Positions 26,548-35,271 of a DNA stretch of 64,000 nt are shown piece after piece. The stretch is taken from NCBI RefSeq assembly GCF_014171575.1, contig NZ_CP050453.1:3720001-3784000 (forward strand). The letters run 5' to 3'. The stretch comes from Microbacterium sp. Se63.02b (GTDB taxonomy: Bacteria; Actinomycetota; Actinomycetes; Actinomycetales; Microbacteriaceae). The stretch's first letter is position 1. Each line of letters begins with the position of its first letter. A program made the position numbers and the translations under genes. The notes under the pieces were generated by a model. That model did no database searches. It had not been told where the DNA came from and saw nothing but the letters and a program-made list of their open reading frames with translations.

Positions 26548-27047
26548 GCCCACTCCTTGCGCATGCGCTGCTCGGGTTCACCGAACTCCGGCTGCGTGCG
26601 GGTCGCCCCGTCGGGGTGCCAGCCCTTGGCCTCGTAGAAGCCGATCGATGGCAGGTTGGCCGCGAACACCCAGAGCGTCGCGGCGCCGGCTCCGACCTCG
26701 CGCAGCGCCTCGGTCGCACGCGACAGCAGCGCGCCGCCGATACCGCCGCCGTGCGCTCGTGGCGAGACGTAGAGCGAGTGCACGGCACCGTCGATGCCGC
26801 CCTCCGCGCCGTCGGTCGACGCATACCGGGTGATCCCGACGATCACGCCGTCCCGTTCCGCGACGAGCACCGTCCCGTCGGAAGAGGTCAGCACCCGACG
26901 CCACAGCGTCTCGGCGCGTTCGTCCGTCATCGCCTCGACGGCCGCATCCGGCAGCACACCTCGGTAGCTCTCACGCCAGCACGCGAGGAACACCTCGAGC
27001 ACCCCGGACAGGTCGTCCGGGGTGGCGCGGCGCACCTGGAGGTTCAC
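26544..27047 (-). CDS. GNAT family N-acetyltransferase
   Basis: A 167-residue GNAT from a GTG that overlaps the anmK stop. Motifs: LQVRRATPDDLSGVLEVFLACWRESYRG, acetyl-CoA loop SLYVSPRAHGGGIGGALLSRATEAL, and ATLWVFAANLPSIGFYEAKGW. Substrate unknown. Being embedded between anmK and the serine hydrolase suggests acetylation of an amino sugar or amino acid released from cell-wall fragments (inferred). Confidence 0.85.
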   Translation of the reverse strand: MNLQVRRATPDDLSGVLEVFLACWRESYRGVLPDAAVEAMTDERAETLWRRVLTSSDGTVLVAERDGVIVGITRYASTDGAEGGIDGAVHSLYVSPRAHGGGIGGALLSRATEALREVGAGAATLWVFAANLPSIGFYEAKGWHPDGATRTQPEFGEPEQRMRKEWA

Positions 27048-28233
27048 GATGCCGCGGCCTCCGTGAGCACGAGTGAGTCGACCGAGGCGACCGGCTCCGG
27101 CATCTGCAGCGGACCGGCACCCGGGGTGATGGTTCCGAGGATGCGTGGCTCGCGCGCTCCGGTGCCGCCGGGGACGATCGCGGGAACGCCGTGCATCGTG
27201 GACCAGCCGATCAGCGCCAGGAGGATGGCTTCCTTGCTGTCGGCCGGAGCCCCCAGCTCGTCGGCCAGCACGACCTCGGTCGCGGGGAGCGCGGCACGGA
27301 GCCCGTCGAGGATCAGCGGGTTGCGGCATCCGCCACCTGACACGGCGAGGAATCCGATGCTCGCGGCGTCCACGTCTCGCGCAACCGTGCGCACCGTGAG
27401 CTCGGTGAGCGTGCGCACGACATCGGCGACCGCGATCTCCCGCCCCTGCGCGGCGAGGTGCTCGTGCACGTAGCCGAGGTGGAAGTGCTCCTTGCCGGTG
27501 CTCTTGGGCGGGGTGAGGGCGTAGTACGGGTCGTCGAGGAGCGCATCGAGCAGCGCCTCGTCGACCGTGCCGGTGCGGGCGATCGCGGCATCGTCGTCGT
27601 AGCCGAGCGGGTTGAGGTCGTGTTCGACGATGACCGCATCGACCAGCGCGTTCGCGGGGCCGATGTCGTACGCGACCAGGCCGTCCTCGCGCACGACGGT
27701 CATGTTCGAGATGCCGCCGAGGTTCAACGCCGCCGTGACTCCGGCACGCCCGCGGAGAAGCAGCTCGTCGAGGAACGACACGAGGGGGCGCCGTGCCCAC
27801 CCACGGTGATGTCGCGGATGCGGATGTCGGACACCACGGGCGCGCCGACCTTCTCGGCGATCCACGCCGGCTGCCCGATCTGCAGGGTGCCGAGCGCATG
27901 TGCGCCGTCGACCCAGTGGTACACGGTCTGTCCGTGCGAGCACACCGCGTCGACACCGCCGACCTCTGCCGCGATGTCGGCCGCGACCTCGGCGAACGCC
28001 TGCCCGATGAGGGTGTCGAGCTCGGCCACCTCCGCGAGCGTCGTCTGCGCGGGCGGCAGTGCGGCGACCAGCCGAGCCCGCAGCTCGGGAGCGTACGGCA
28101 CGCTCGTCGCCGCGAGGACCGTGCCGCGCAGGTCGACACCGTGTGCGGTGAAGCCCCCGCTGGTCGCGAAGTCGACGACGGCCGCGTCGATCCCGTCGTG
28201 CGAGGTGCCGGAGATCAGTCCGAGGACGCGCAT
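27044..28233 (-). CDS. anmK: Anhydro-N-acetylmuramic acid kinase (one apparent frameshift)
   Basis: Corrected length 396 residues. It cleaves 1,6-anhydro-MurNAc and phosphorylates it to MurNAc-6-phosphate with ATP. Evidence: N-terminal [21 protein letters not shown], then [53 protein letters not shown] and [13 protein letters not shown]. The frame breaks in the CCCCC/GGGGG run near 27785; one more base restores GAPLVSF. It overlaps murQ, which takes its product. In family members GTSxDG and the D of DIGP bind ATP and the sugar. Confidence 0.92.
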
Positions 28234-29138
28234 CAGTTCTCCTCCAGAGCGGCGCGCAGCCGACCACCGGCCGCGTCGAGTCGAGTGGTGGCCGCGGCGA
28301 GGTCCTCACCGCGGCGGATCATGATCGACGCGAGCTTCACGTCGTAAGCGGCCGTCTCCAGCGCAGCCACCGCCGCGTCGCGGTCGGCATCCGCGATGGT
28401 CTGCACCATCCGGATGGCGCGCTCACGGAGCTTGTGGTTCGTCGCCTTCACGTCGACCATCAGGTTGCCGTAGGCCTTGCCGCCCCGCACCATCAAGATG
28501 GTCGAGAACATGTTGAGCACGAGCTTCTGCGCCGTGCCCGACTTGAGGCGCGTCGACCCGGACAGCACCTCGGGGCCGACCTCGACCTCGATCCCGTGCT
28601 CCGCGGCCGCACTGAGCGCGGTGCCGACGTTGCAGGAGAGCCCGATGCTGAGCGCGCCGAGCTCGCGCGCCCGGCGGACCGCCGCGATCACGTACGGCGT
28701 GCGTCCGCTCGAGGCGATCCCGATCACGGTGTCGAGTGGTCCGATCCCCGCGTCGTCGATGGCTGCGGCCCCCGCGTCCGCGTCGTCTTCCGCACCCTCG
28801 ACCGGGTTCACGATCGCGCCAGGCCCGCCGGCCATGATCGCGAACACCAGTTCCGGCGGGGTGCTGAACGTGGGAGGGCACTCCGAGGCGTCGAGCACGC
28901 CGATACGTCCGGGCGTTCCCGCGCCGACGTAGACCAGGCGCCCGCCCTGCGCCATACGCGCGGCGGTCGCCTCGATCGCCGGGACGATCTGCGGCAGTGC
29001 GCGCTGCACGGCGGCCGGCACCGTGGCATCCGCCTCGTTCATGGTCTGCGCGAGTTCGGCGACGCTCATCTGGTCGAGACGGGCGTACCGGGGGTCGCTG
29101 GACTCCGTGGCGAGTCCGCCGAGATCCTCCATGGTCAT
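28233..29138 (-). CDS. murQ: N-acetylmuramic acid 6-phosphate etherase
   Basis: A 301-residue SIS-fold lyase that removes D-lactate from MurNAc-6-phosphate to give GlcNAc-6-phosphate. Signature motifs: [67 protein letters not shown] and ending in the UBA-like helices ([17 protein letters not shown]). Start and stop overlap both neighbours, so it is tightly coupled to anmK and the permease gene. Confidence 0.95.
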   Translation of the reverse strand: MTMEDLGGLATESSDPRYARLDQMSVAELAQTMNEADATVPAAVQRALPQIVPAIEATAARMAQGGRLVYVGAGTPGRIGVLDASECPPTFSTPPELVFAIMAGGPGAIVNPVEGAEDDADAGAAAIDDAGIGPLDTVIGIASSGRTPYVIAAVRRARELGALSIGLSCNVGTALSAAAEHGIEVEVGPEVLSGSTRLKSGTAQKLVLNMFSTILMVRGGKAYGNLMVDVKATNHKLRERAIRMVQTIADADRDAAVAALETAAYDVKLASIMIRRGEDLAAATTRLDAAGGRLRAALEEN

Positions 29139-30022
29139 CGCTTTCCTCTGTTCCGGGGGTCGAGACTGTCGCGCAGGCCGTCACCGAGCAGGTTCAAGCC
29201 GACCACGAGGAGCACCACGATCACGCCGGGCGCGATCATGGTCCATGGCGCGATCGTCACGAGGGTGCGCGCCTCGAAGATCATCGAGCCGAGCGACGGC
29301 GCGGGCGGAGGGGTGCCGAGGCCGAGGAAGCTCAGCGAGGCCTCGGTGAGCACGGCCCACGACAGCGACAACGTGACCTGCACGATGATGATCGACGTGA
29401 TGTTCGGCAGCACATGCCGGAACATGGTCGCCATGCGACTCTGCCCCGTGCTCTTGGCGGCCTTGACGTACTCCACCTCGCGCAGCGACAGCACGGGCCC
29501 GCGGGTGACGCGGATGAAGATCGGCACGTAGACGATCGCGATCGCGACGGCGATCGTGAACCAGTTCCGGTCGAAGACCGAGGCCAGCGACAGGGCGAGC
29601 AGCAGAGGCGGGAAGGCGAACAGCACATTCGTGACCGCGGTGATCGCACCGTCGGAGATACCGCGGTAGAAGCCGGCGATGAGTCCGCAGACGGTGCCGA
29701 CGACGGTGGCGAACGCGACCGCGACGAGCGAGATCAGCGCGGAGTTCGCGACACCGGCGGCCACGCGCGAGAAGACGTCGCGGCCGAACTGATCGGTGCC
29801 GAACCAGTGCACGCCCGACGGCGGCTGGAGGCGTGACGGCGGGTCCTGGGCGAGCGGATCGAACGGCAGCAGCCCGAACGCCGAGATGAGGCTGAGCACC
29901 CCGAGCAGGATCACGATGATGAGGCCGGCGAGGCCGCTGCGGCTGCGCAGCAGGAGGCGCACGCGCTCCATGGTGCGCCCACCGCCGGGGGCGATGGTCG
30001 GGGTCTGAGAGATGTCGGTCAT
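29135..30022 (-). CDS. ABC transporter permease (OppC-like) of the MurNAc operon
   Basis: A 295-residue permease of the OppC type: helix LAGLIIVILLGVLSLISAFG, then GVHWFGTDQFGRDVFSRVAAG, the coupling loop YVKAAKSTGQSRMATMFRHVLPNITS and TEASLSFLGLGTPPPAPSLG. It pairs with the OppB-like gene immediately upstream (4-bp overlap). As it is locked between binding-protein and murQ genes, the imported molecule is most likely a MurNAc-containing fragment rather than a general peptide. Confidence 0.92.
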   Translation of the reverse strand: MTDISQTPTIAPGGGRTMERVRLLLRSRSGLAGLIIVILLGVLSLISAFGLLPFDPLAQDPPSRLQPPSGVHWFGTDQFGRDVFSRVAAGVANSALISLVAVAFATVVGTVCGLIAGFYRGISDGAITAVTNVLFAFPPLLLALSLASVFDRNWFTIAVAIAIVYVPIFIRVTRGPVLSLREVEYVKAAKSTGQSRMATMFRHVLPNITSIIIVQVTLSLSWAVLTEASLSFLGLGTPPPAPSLGSMIFEARTLVTIAPWTMIAPGVIVVLLVVGLNLLGDGLRDSLDPRNRGKR

Positions 30023-30990
30023 GCGGCACGCACCCGAGGATCGATGACCCGGTACAGCAGGTCGGTGAGCAGATTGACGATGACGAAGGCGAGCGCGATC
30101 ACGAGGACGGTGCTCTGCACGAGCGCGTACTCCTTCTGCTGGATGCCCAGCAGGACCTGTCGTCCGATGCCGGGGAGCGAGAAGATCTGCTCCACCACGA
30201 CGGCGCCGCCGAGCAGGTAACCGAACTGCAAGCCGGTCATCGTGACGATGGGCACGAGCGCGTTGCCCAGCACATGGCGCACCTGCAGGCGGCGAGGCGG
30301 GACGCCCTTGGCCTTCGCGGTGCGGATGAAGTCGTTGGCGCGGATCTCCAGCACCGCGGTGCGGGTCGTGCGCATGATGGGCGCGGCGATGCCGAAGCCG
30401 AGCACGATCGACGGCAGCAGCATCTGCTGCAGGTTCAGCAGCGGGTCCTCGAACAGGGTGACGTACCCCTGACCGTTCGGGTTGAACCCGAACGACGAGG
30501 CGAGAACCGCCAGCAGCGCGGTGCCGAGGAGGAACGCGGGGATCGAGAGGCCGGCGAGTCCGACCACCTGGCCGACGCCGTCGCGGACCGAGTCGGGCTT
30601 CGAGGCGGAGAGCATGCCGAGCGGGATGCCGATCGCGAGCGCGATCACGATCGAGAAGATCGCGAGCTCGAACGTGACGGGGAGGGCGGCGAGCGTCAGG
30701 TCGAGCACGCTCGTCTGCGCGCGGGAGGAGAAGCCGAGGTTTCCCGTGAAGATGTTGCCCAGCCAGGAGAAGAACTGCACGAAGAGGGGCTGGTCGAGGC
30801 CGTAGTACGCCTCGAGGGCCGCACGCTGGGCGGGGGTGAGCGCTGCCGCCTCGGTACCGAGACCGGAGCTGATCTGGTCGCCGGGGATGGCGCGCAGCAT
30901 CAGGAAGACGAAGATGGCGACGCCGAGGAGCGTGCCGAGTGCTGCGAGGATGCGTCGCAGCACGCTGTTGCGGAGGAGCTGTCTGAACAT
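30019..30990 (-). CDS. ABC transporter permease (OppB-like) of the MurNAc operon
   Basis: A 323-residue permease: RRILAALGTLLGVAIFVFLMLRAIPGDQI, YYGLDQPLFVQFFSWLGNIFTGNLGFSS, coupling loop FIRTAKAKGVPPRRLQVRHVLGNALVP and a C-terminal VQSTVLVIALAFVIVNLLTDLLYRVIDPRV. The OppB/DppB assignment is firm. It is separated from the binding-protein gene by 65 bp that contain a strong stem-loop. Confidence 0.92.
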   Translation of the reverse strand: MFRQLLRNSVLRRILAALGTLLGVAIFVFLMLRAIPGDQISSGLGTEAAALTPAQRAALEAYYGLDQPLFVQFFSWLGNIFTGNLGFSSRAQTSVLDLTLAALPVTFELAIFSIVIALAIGIPLGMLSASKPDSVRDGVGQVVGLAGLSIPAFLLGTALLAVLASSFGFNPNGQGYVTLFEDPLLNLQQMLLPSIVLGFGIAAPIMRTTRTAVLEIRANDFIRTAKAKGVPPRRLQVRHVLGNALVPIVTMTGLQFGYLLGGAVVVEQIFSLPGIGRQVLLGIQQKEYALVQSTVLVIALAFVIVNLLTDLLYRVIDPRVRAA

Positions 30991-31019
30991 GCGAGTGTGT
31001 GGTGCCTGTCGTCGGGGAA

Positions 31020-31050
31020 CGAGGGGGTGCGGGGTGCCCGCACCCCCTCG
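31020..31050 (-). terminator. Intercistronic stem-loop between binding-protein and permease genes
   Basis: A perfect 14-bp GC-rich stem (31020-31033 with 31037-31050) with a 3-nt loop begins 5 bp after the stop of the binding-protein gene. No U-tract follows, so it may be a partial terminator or an RNA-stabilising 3' end that raises the amount of binding protein over permease. Confidence 0.6.
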
Positions 31051-31055
31051 ATCCG

Positions 31056-32603
31056 CTACTTGATGGAGGTGGTCCGCAGGTACTGCAGCGAGCCGTTCAC
31101 CATCGGGACGAAGCCGTCGACGTTCGACGCCGTCGCGGTGTACGTGTAGCTCGTGAACAGCCAGATCCACGCCGCGTTGTCCTCGAGGTTCTCGGAGACC
31201 TGCGCGTAGATGTCCTTGCGCTTGTCGGGGTCGGCCGTCTGGCGTCCCTCGGCGAACAGCGCGTCGAGCTCGGGCGACGAGTAGCCGGCGACCTTGTTCA
31301 GGTTTCCGGTGCTGGTGAAGTAGCGCCCGTACATGCCGTCGGGGTCGGGCCGACCGCCGTTGAGCGCCACGGCGGCGTCGAAGTCGGCGGCGATCCAGCG
31401 GTCGACGAACGCGCCGGACTCGAGGACCTCGAGCTCGAGGGTGATGCCCGCGTCGGCGAGCTGCGCCTTGAGGTTCTGGGCCTCGTTCACCGAGGTGGCG
31501 TACTCGCCCTGCGACACGATCGTCTTGATCGTGACGCCGTCTTCCTTGCCCGCCTTCTTCAGGTAGTCGGCGGCCTTGTCGAGGTCGCGCTCGGGGCAGG
31601 GGCGCGCGTCGGGGTCGGACTTGTAGGCCGGGGAGGTGATGGGTCCGGTGACCTCGCCCTCGCCGAGCGCTGCGGTGTCGAGCACCTCCTGGCGGTCGAT
31701 GGCGCACTGGATCGCGAGGCGGACGTTGACGTCGGTCAGGTCTCCGCGCGTGGCGTTCAGCTGCAGCGCGTGGTAGCTGAGCTGCGGGGTGGTCGCGACC
31801 TCGACGTTCGCACCCTCGGCGGTCTGCGCGACCAGCGGGTCGTCGAACACGGCCAGCTGCACGTTGCCCGACTGCATGGCCGAGACGATCGACGACTCGT
31901 CGGGGATCACCCGGAACTCCACAGTGTCGAGCAGTGCGGCGTCGCCCCAGTAGTCCTCGTTCTTGGCGAGGGTGATCGACTGGCTGGCCTTGCGGTCGTC
32001 GAGGATGAAGGGGCCGGTGCCGTTCGGCGTGGTGTTCAGCGCCTCTTCGGTGTCGTCGGAAGACAGCATCGCCATGTTGATCACGGCGAGGTTGGCGGGG
32101 AGCGCGGCGTCGGGGGCGCTCAGCGCGAGGGTCACGGTCGTCGCGTCGGTGGCCTCGACTGCGGTGACCGAGGCGAGCGAGCTGCTCGCGACGGCGGCGG
32201 TGGCCTCGGCGGCGATCGCGTCGAGCGAGTACTTGACGTCCTCGGAGTCGAACGCGCTGCCGTCGGCGAACGTCACGCCCTCGCGGAGGTGGAAGGTCAC
32301 GGTCAGACCGTCGTCGGAGACGTCCCACGACTCGGCGAGACCGGGAACGACGTTGAGCTCCTCGTCGAACTCGGTCAGCGTGCCGTACAGGTTCTGCAGC
32401 ACGTTGACGGCCTGGAACTGCGTGGCCTTCCACGGGAACAGGGTGTCGGGGTCACTGGTCACGCCGATGACGAGGTCGCCGCCTGCGGCGCCCTCCGCCG
32501 GCTTCGGGTCGGACGCGGGTGCGGAACAACCGGTGATGACGAGCGCCAATGCGACGCCCGTGGCGGTGAGAGCGCCGAATGACGCCCGCCGTGCTGTGCT
32601 CAT
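31056..32603 (-). CDS. Solute-binding lipoprotein (family 5) of the MurNAc operon
   Basis: A 515-residue lipoprotein; AGGAGG lies 7 bp before the ATG. Signal peptide and lipobox ALALVITGC (Cys about 26). The family-5 features include DLVIGVTSDPDTLFPW, NLYGTLTEFDEELNVVPGLAESWDVSDD, FHLREGVTFADGSAFDSEDV and RPDPDGMYGRYFTSTGN. First gene of the operon that continues into permeases, murQ, anmK and ATPase. Relatives bind oligopeptides, and some bind murein tripeptide (MppA) or glycosides; here a muropeptide or anhydro-MurNAc ligand is inferred from context. Confidence 0.9.
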   Translation of the reverse strand: MSTARRASFGALTATGVALALVITGCSAPASDPKPAEGAAGGDLVIGVTSDPDTLFPWKATQFQAVNVLQNLYGTLTEFDEELNVVPGLAESWDVSDDGLTVTFHLREGVTFADGSAFDSEDVKYSLDAIAAEATAAVASSSLASVTAVEATDATTVTLALSAPDAALPANLAVINMAMLSSDDTEEALNTTPNGTGPFILDDRKASQSITLAKNEDYWGDAALLDTVEFRVIPDESSIVSAMQSGNVQLAVFDDPLVAQTAEGANVEVATTPQLSYHALQLNATRGDLTDVNVRLAIQCAIDRQEVLDTAALGEGEVTGPITSPAYKSDPDARPCPERDLDKAADYLKKAGKEDGVTIKTIVSQGEYATSVNEAQNLKAQLADAGITLELEVLESGAFVDRWIAADFDAAVALNGGRPDPDGMYGRYFTSTGNLNKVAGYSSPELDALFAEGRQTADPDKRKDIYAQVSENLEDNAAWIWLFTSYTYTATASNVDGFVPMVNGSLQYLRTTSIK

Positions 32604-32690
32604 GCTGATTCCTCCTGGCTGGGGACCGCGTCGCCCTGGGTCGGTTCCGGCGATGCTGCCCGAACGTCCCACGAACATCCTCGGTCTGGG

Positions 32691-32748
32691 TTGGTACCAA
32701 AAGTACACGAAGGTCGCTTCTGATGTAACGGAAGTTCCTCTACTGTTA
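32691..32748. promoter_or_regulatory. Divergent control region of the MurNAc operon and its RpiR regulator
   Basis: The 166-bp gap between the lipoprotein and rpiR-type genes holds a perfect 10-bp palindrome TTGGTACCAA (32691-32700), a 9-bp dyad GGAAGTTCC (32730-32738) and TAAC...GTTA arms (32726-32729, 32745-32748). These are the likely operators of the MurR/RpiR-type protein. A -10-like TACTGT (32741-32746) faces the regulator gene. Confidence 0.45.
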
Positions 32749-32769
32749 TGAACACCGAACGGAGAACAC

Positions 32770-33672
32770 ATGTCCCCTGACGCCGCCCGCGACGACGCCG
32801 GCGCGCATCCCGTGCTCGTGCGCATGCGTGCCATCCGCCCCGAGCTGCGCCCGAGCGAGCAGCGCATCGCCGACCTGTTCCTCGCGGACCCGGCAGGAAC
32901 CGCCGGGCTCTCGATCGCCGAGCTCGCCCAGCGCTGCGACACCTCGACGACCTCCGTCGTGCGCTTCTGCAAGCGTCTCGGCTACGAGCATGTGCGGGAA
33001 TTGCGCAACCACGTGCTGCGCGACGTCGAGCGGGAGACCTTCGACACCGCGGCGCTCCCCGCCGTCTCGGGAGACATCGACCGCAACGACACCCTGACCG
33101 ACATCGTCGCGAAGGTCTCGCTCGCCGAGACCCTCTCGCTCGCCGACACCGCCAAGGTGCTCGACGTCGAGTCGCTGCGGGCCTCGGTCGACGCGATCAC
33201 CTCCTCGACCAGGGTCGACATCTTCGGCGTCGGCGCCAGCTCCATCGTGGGACTCGACCTGCAGCGCAAGCTCACCCGGATCGGGCGCACGGCCCTGGAG
33301 TGGTCCGACCCGCACGCCGCGTGGACATCGGCTGCGACCCTCGGACCAGGGAACGTCGCGATCGCCGTGTCCCACAGCGGGGCGACCACCGACACGATCG
33401 AGTTCCTGATGCTCGCACGCAGCGCCGGGGCGACGACGATCGCGATCACGAACCATGCGGGAGCGCCGCTGGCCGCCCAGGCCGACATCGTGCTCACGAC
33501 CGCAGCGCGCGAGACGGGCTTCCGCTCGGGTGCGCTCGGCAGTCGGATCGCGCAGCTCATGGTGGTCGACTGCATCTTCATCGGCGTGGCGCAGTCGAAC
33601 TACGACCGCTCGATGGAGGCGCTGCGCGACACGTTCGCCGCGGTGCACAGGGAGCGGACGGCGGGGGCGTGA
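32770..33672 (+). CDS. MurR/RpiR family regulator with SIS domain
   Basis: A 300-residue regulator: RpiR helix-turn-helix (RPSEQRIADLFLADPAGTAGLSIAELAQRCDTSTTSVVRFCKRLGY, residues about 27-75) and a C-terminal SIS sugar-phosphate domain (VDIFGVGASSIVGLDLQRKL, NVAIAVSHSGATTDTIEFLMLAR, ATTIAITNHAGAPLA). In E. coli MurR senses MurNAc-6-phosphate and controls murQP; divergence from an anmK-murQ operon makes the same ligand likely here. GTGA overlap with the MFS gene. Confidence 0.9.
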   Translation: MSPDAARDDAGAHPVLVRMRAIRPELRPSEQRIADLFLADPAGTAGLSIAELAQRCDTSTTSVVRFCKRLGYEHVRELRNHVLRDVERETFDTAALPAVSGDIDRNDTLTDIVAKVSLAETLSLADTAKVLDVESLRASVDAITSSTRVDIFGVGASSIVGLDLQRKLTRIGRTALEWSDPHAAWTSAATLGPGNVAIAVSHSGATTDTIEFLMLARSAGATTIAITNHAGAPLAAQADIVLTTAARETGFRSGALGSRIAQLMVVDCIFIGVAQSNYDRSMEALRDTFAAVHRERTAGA

Positions 33673-34860
33673 TCCCGGACGCCGGGCGTGCGCGAGCGGG
33701 ACTGTTCAGCGCATTCGCGGGCCTCGGCGTCACCGCGGCGCTCGTGCCGGCCGTGCTCCCCGCGGCGGAGCGCTCGATCGATGCCGATCTCAGCTCGGCC
33801 GTGCCCGTGCTGTTCGCCGGACTCCTGATCGGCGTGCTCACCTCGAGCCCCTCCTGATGCGCCGCCCGCCGCAGGTCGCCCTGATCCTCGGCGGCGCGCT
33901 CCAGGCGGCGGCCATCGTCGGGGTGGCACTCGCCGCGACCCCTGCGGTGTTCATCGCGGCCGCGGCCGTCGCCGGATTCGGCTTCGGACTCGTCGAGGCG
34001 TCGGGATCCGTGGCGGCCAAGTCGGTCGCCGTCGGCAGCGCGACCGGTCTGCTCAGCGCCCTCCTCGGCACCGTCGCCGTGTGCGCCGCGGTCACCCCGC
34101 TCGTCGTCGCCCTCGGTTCCGGCGTCCGCCCGGCGCTCGGCATCCTGGCCCTGGTGCCGCTCGTCTCCGTCGCGGTGTTCTCGGTCGCGATGTTCTCGGT
34201 CGCGGTGTTCTCCGACCCGATGTTCTCCACCTCGGCGCCCGCGGCGGCCCGCACCGAGGCCCCTCTCGTCGCGACGCCCGCGGACTGCTCGTGCTGCTTC
34301 CGTTCGCGGTGGCGCTCCCGCTCTACGTCGGCGTCGAGACCGTGCTGTCCGGGTGGTCGGCGGTGATCCCCGGCCGGATTCTCGCGGTCGATCCTGGCAT
34401 CGCTGCCCTGGGCACCTCGGCGTTCTGGACCCTGATGGCACTCGGCCGCTTCGGCGCGGCGACGCTGCGCCGCCTCGCCGTGCCGCCCACGCGGATCCTC
34501 ACGACCGCCACGTGCGTCGCCGCCGTCCTGATGGCGGCGGCTGGACTCCTCGTCGACCGGGCCCCCGGCTGGGCACTGGGCTCCCTGGCCGCCGTCGTCG
34601 TGCTCCTCGCTCCCAGTTACGGCCTCATCCTCGGCCTCGCGCTGGACCGCCTCGATCCGGCCCGCAGCGCGGCCGTGACGGGAGCGCTCGTCGCCTGCGG
34701 CGCGGTCGGCGGCACTGCCATCCCCACGCTGATCCTCCTGATCGGTCGGGATCCGGCGTCGGAGACGACCTTCCTGGTCGCGGCCGCACTGTGCGCGCTC
34801 GTCCCACTGCTGGTGTTGGTCGCCGCACGACCTCCCCGACCTGCGGCCGTACCGCGCTGA
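33669..34860 (+). CDS. MFS-type transporter (two apparent frameshifts)
   Basis: After correction 397 residues with about 11-12 helices, from a GTG coupled to the RpiR gene (LFSAFAGLGVTAALVPAVLPAAER, later LILGGALQAAAIVGVALAATPAVF, LFSDPMFS-type linker, LPLYVGVETVLSGW, GRFGAATLRRLAV, YGLILGLALDRLDPARSAAVTGALVACGAVGGT). Breaks: CCC run near 33846-33848 (needs one C: SSPLLMRRP) and GG near 34290 (needs one G: ATPAGLLVLLP). The VFSVAMFSVAVFSDPMFS stretch in the middle loop is an odd local repeat. The plan resembles sugar/fucose-type MFS permeases; cargo unknown, possibly a product of MurNAc breakdown. Confidence 0.75.
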
Positions 34861-34979
34861 CATCCCCTGCACATCTGCCGACAGTCGCGACCTTCACACA
34901 GATGCTGGAATACCGGCGCTCGCACCGGCGCGGGCGGCGTACCGTCGATGACACACCCATCCGCAGCAAGGAGCCGCCC

Positions 34980-35249
34980 GTGTCCACCGAGGTCCTCACG
35001 ATCGTCGTCAGCGCCATCGGCGTCGTGCTCACCCTCGGCACCAGTCTGTTCACCGCGGGGGCATGGCTGGTGCGCCGCATCGACGACCGCATCGACGCCG
35101 TCGACGAGAAGCTCAGCAGCCGCATCGATGCGCTCGACGAGAAGCTCAGCACTCGAATCGACGCTGTGGCCGCCGACGTCACCGACCTCAAGATCTCCGT
35201 CGCGCGCCTCGAAGGACCGCCGCGGCACCTGCTCACCGCGAGCCGCTGA
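34980..35249 (+). CDS. Small single-helix membrane protein with 11-residue coiled-coil repeats
   Basis: An 89-residue protein from GTG with AAGGAG 7 bp upstream. N-terminal helix VLTIVVSAIGVVLTLGTSLFTAGAWLV, then hendecads DDRIDAVDEKL, SSRIDALDEKL, STRIDAVAADV, TDLKISVARLE. Same plan as the 18277-18555 product but with different repeats. Monocistronic. Function unknown; a membrane-tethered oligomerising stalk is the structural reading. Confidence 0.7.
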   Translation: MSTEVLTIVVSAIGVVLTLGTSLFTAGAWLVRRIDDRIDAVDEKLSSRIDALDEKLSTRIDAVAADVTDLKISVARLEGPPRHLLTASR

Positions 35250-35271
35250 ACCCGCTTCCGCGAAGGAGCCC

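Noticed and set aside
25290-28233. Idea that the oppDF, serine hydrolase and anmK genes are decaying pseudogenes
   Set aside because: Each break is one base in a G/C run, motifs on both sides are intact, and equally essential genes elsewhere (coaBC, clpB) show the same breaks. Sequencing error explains it better.
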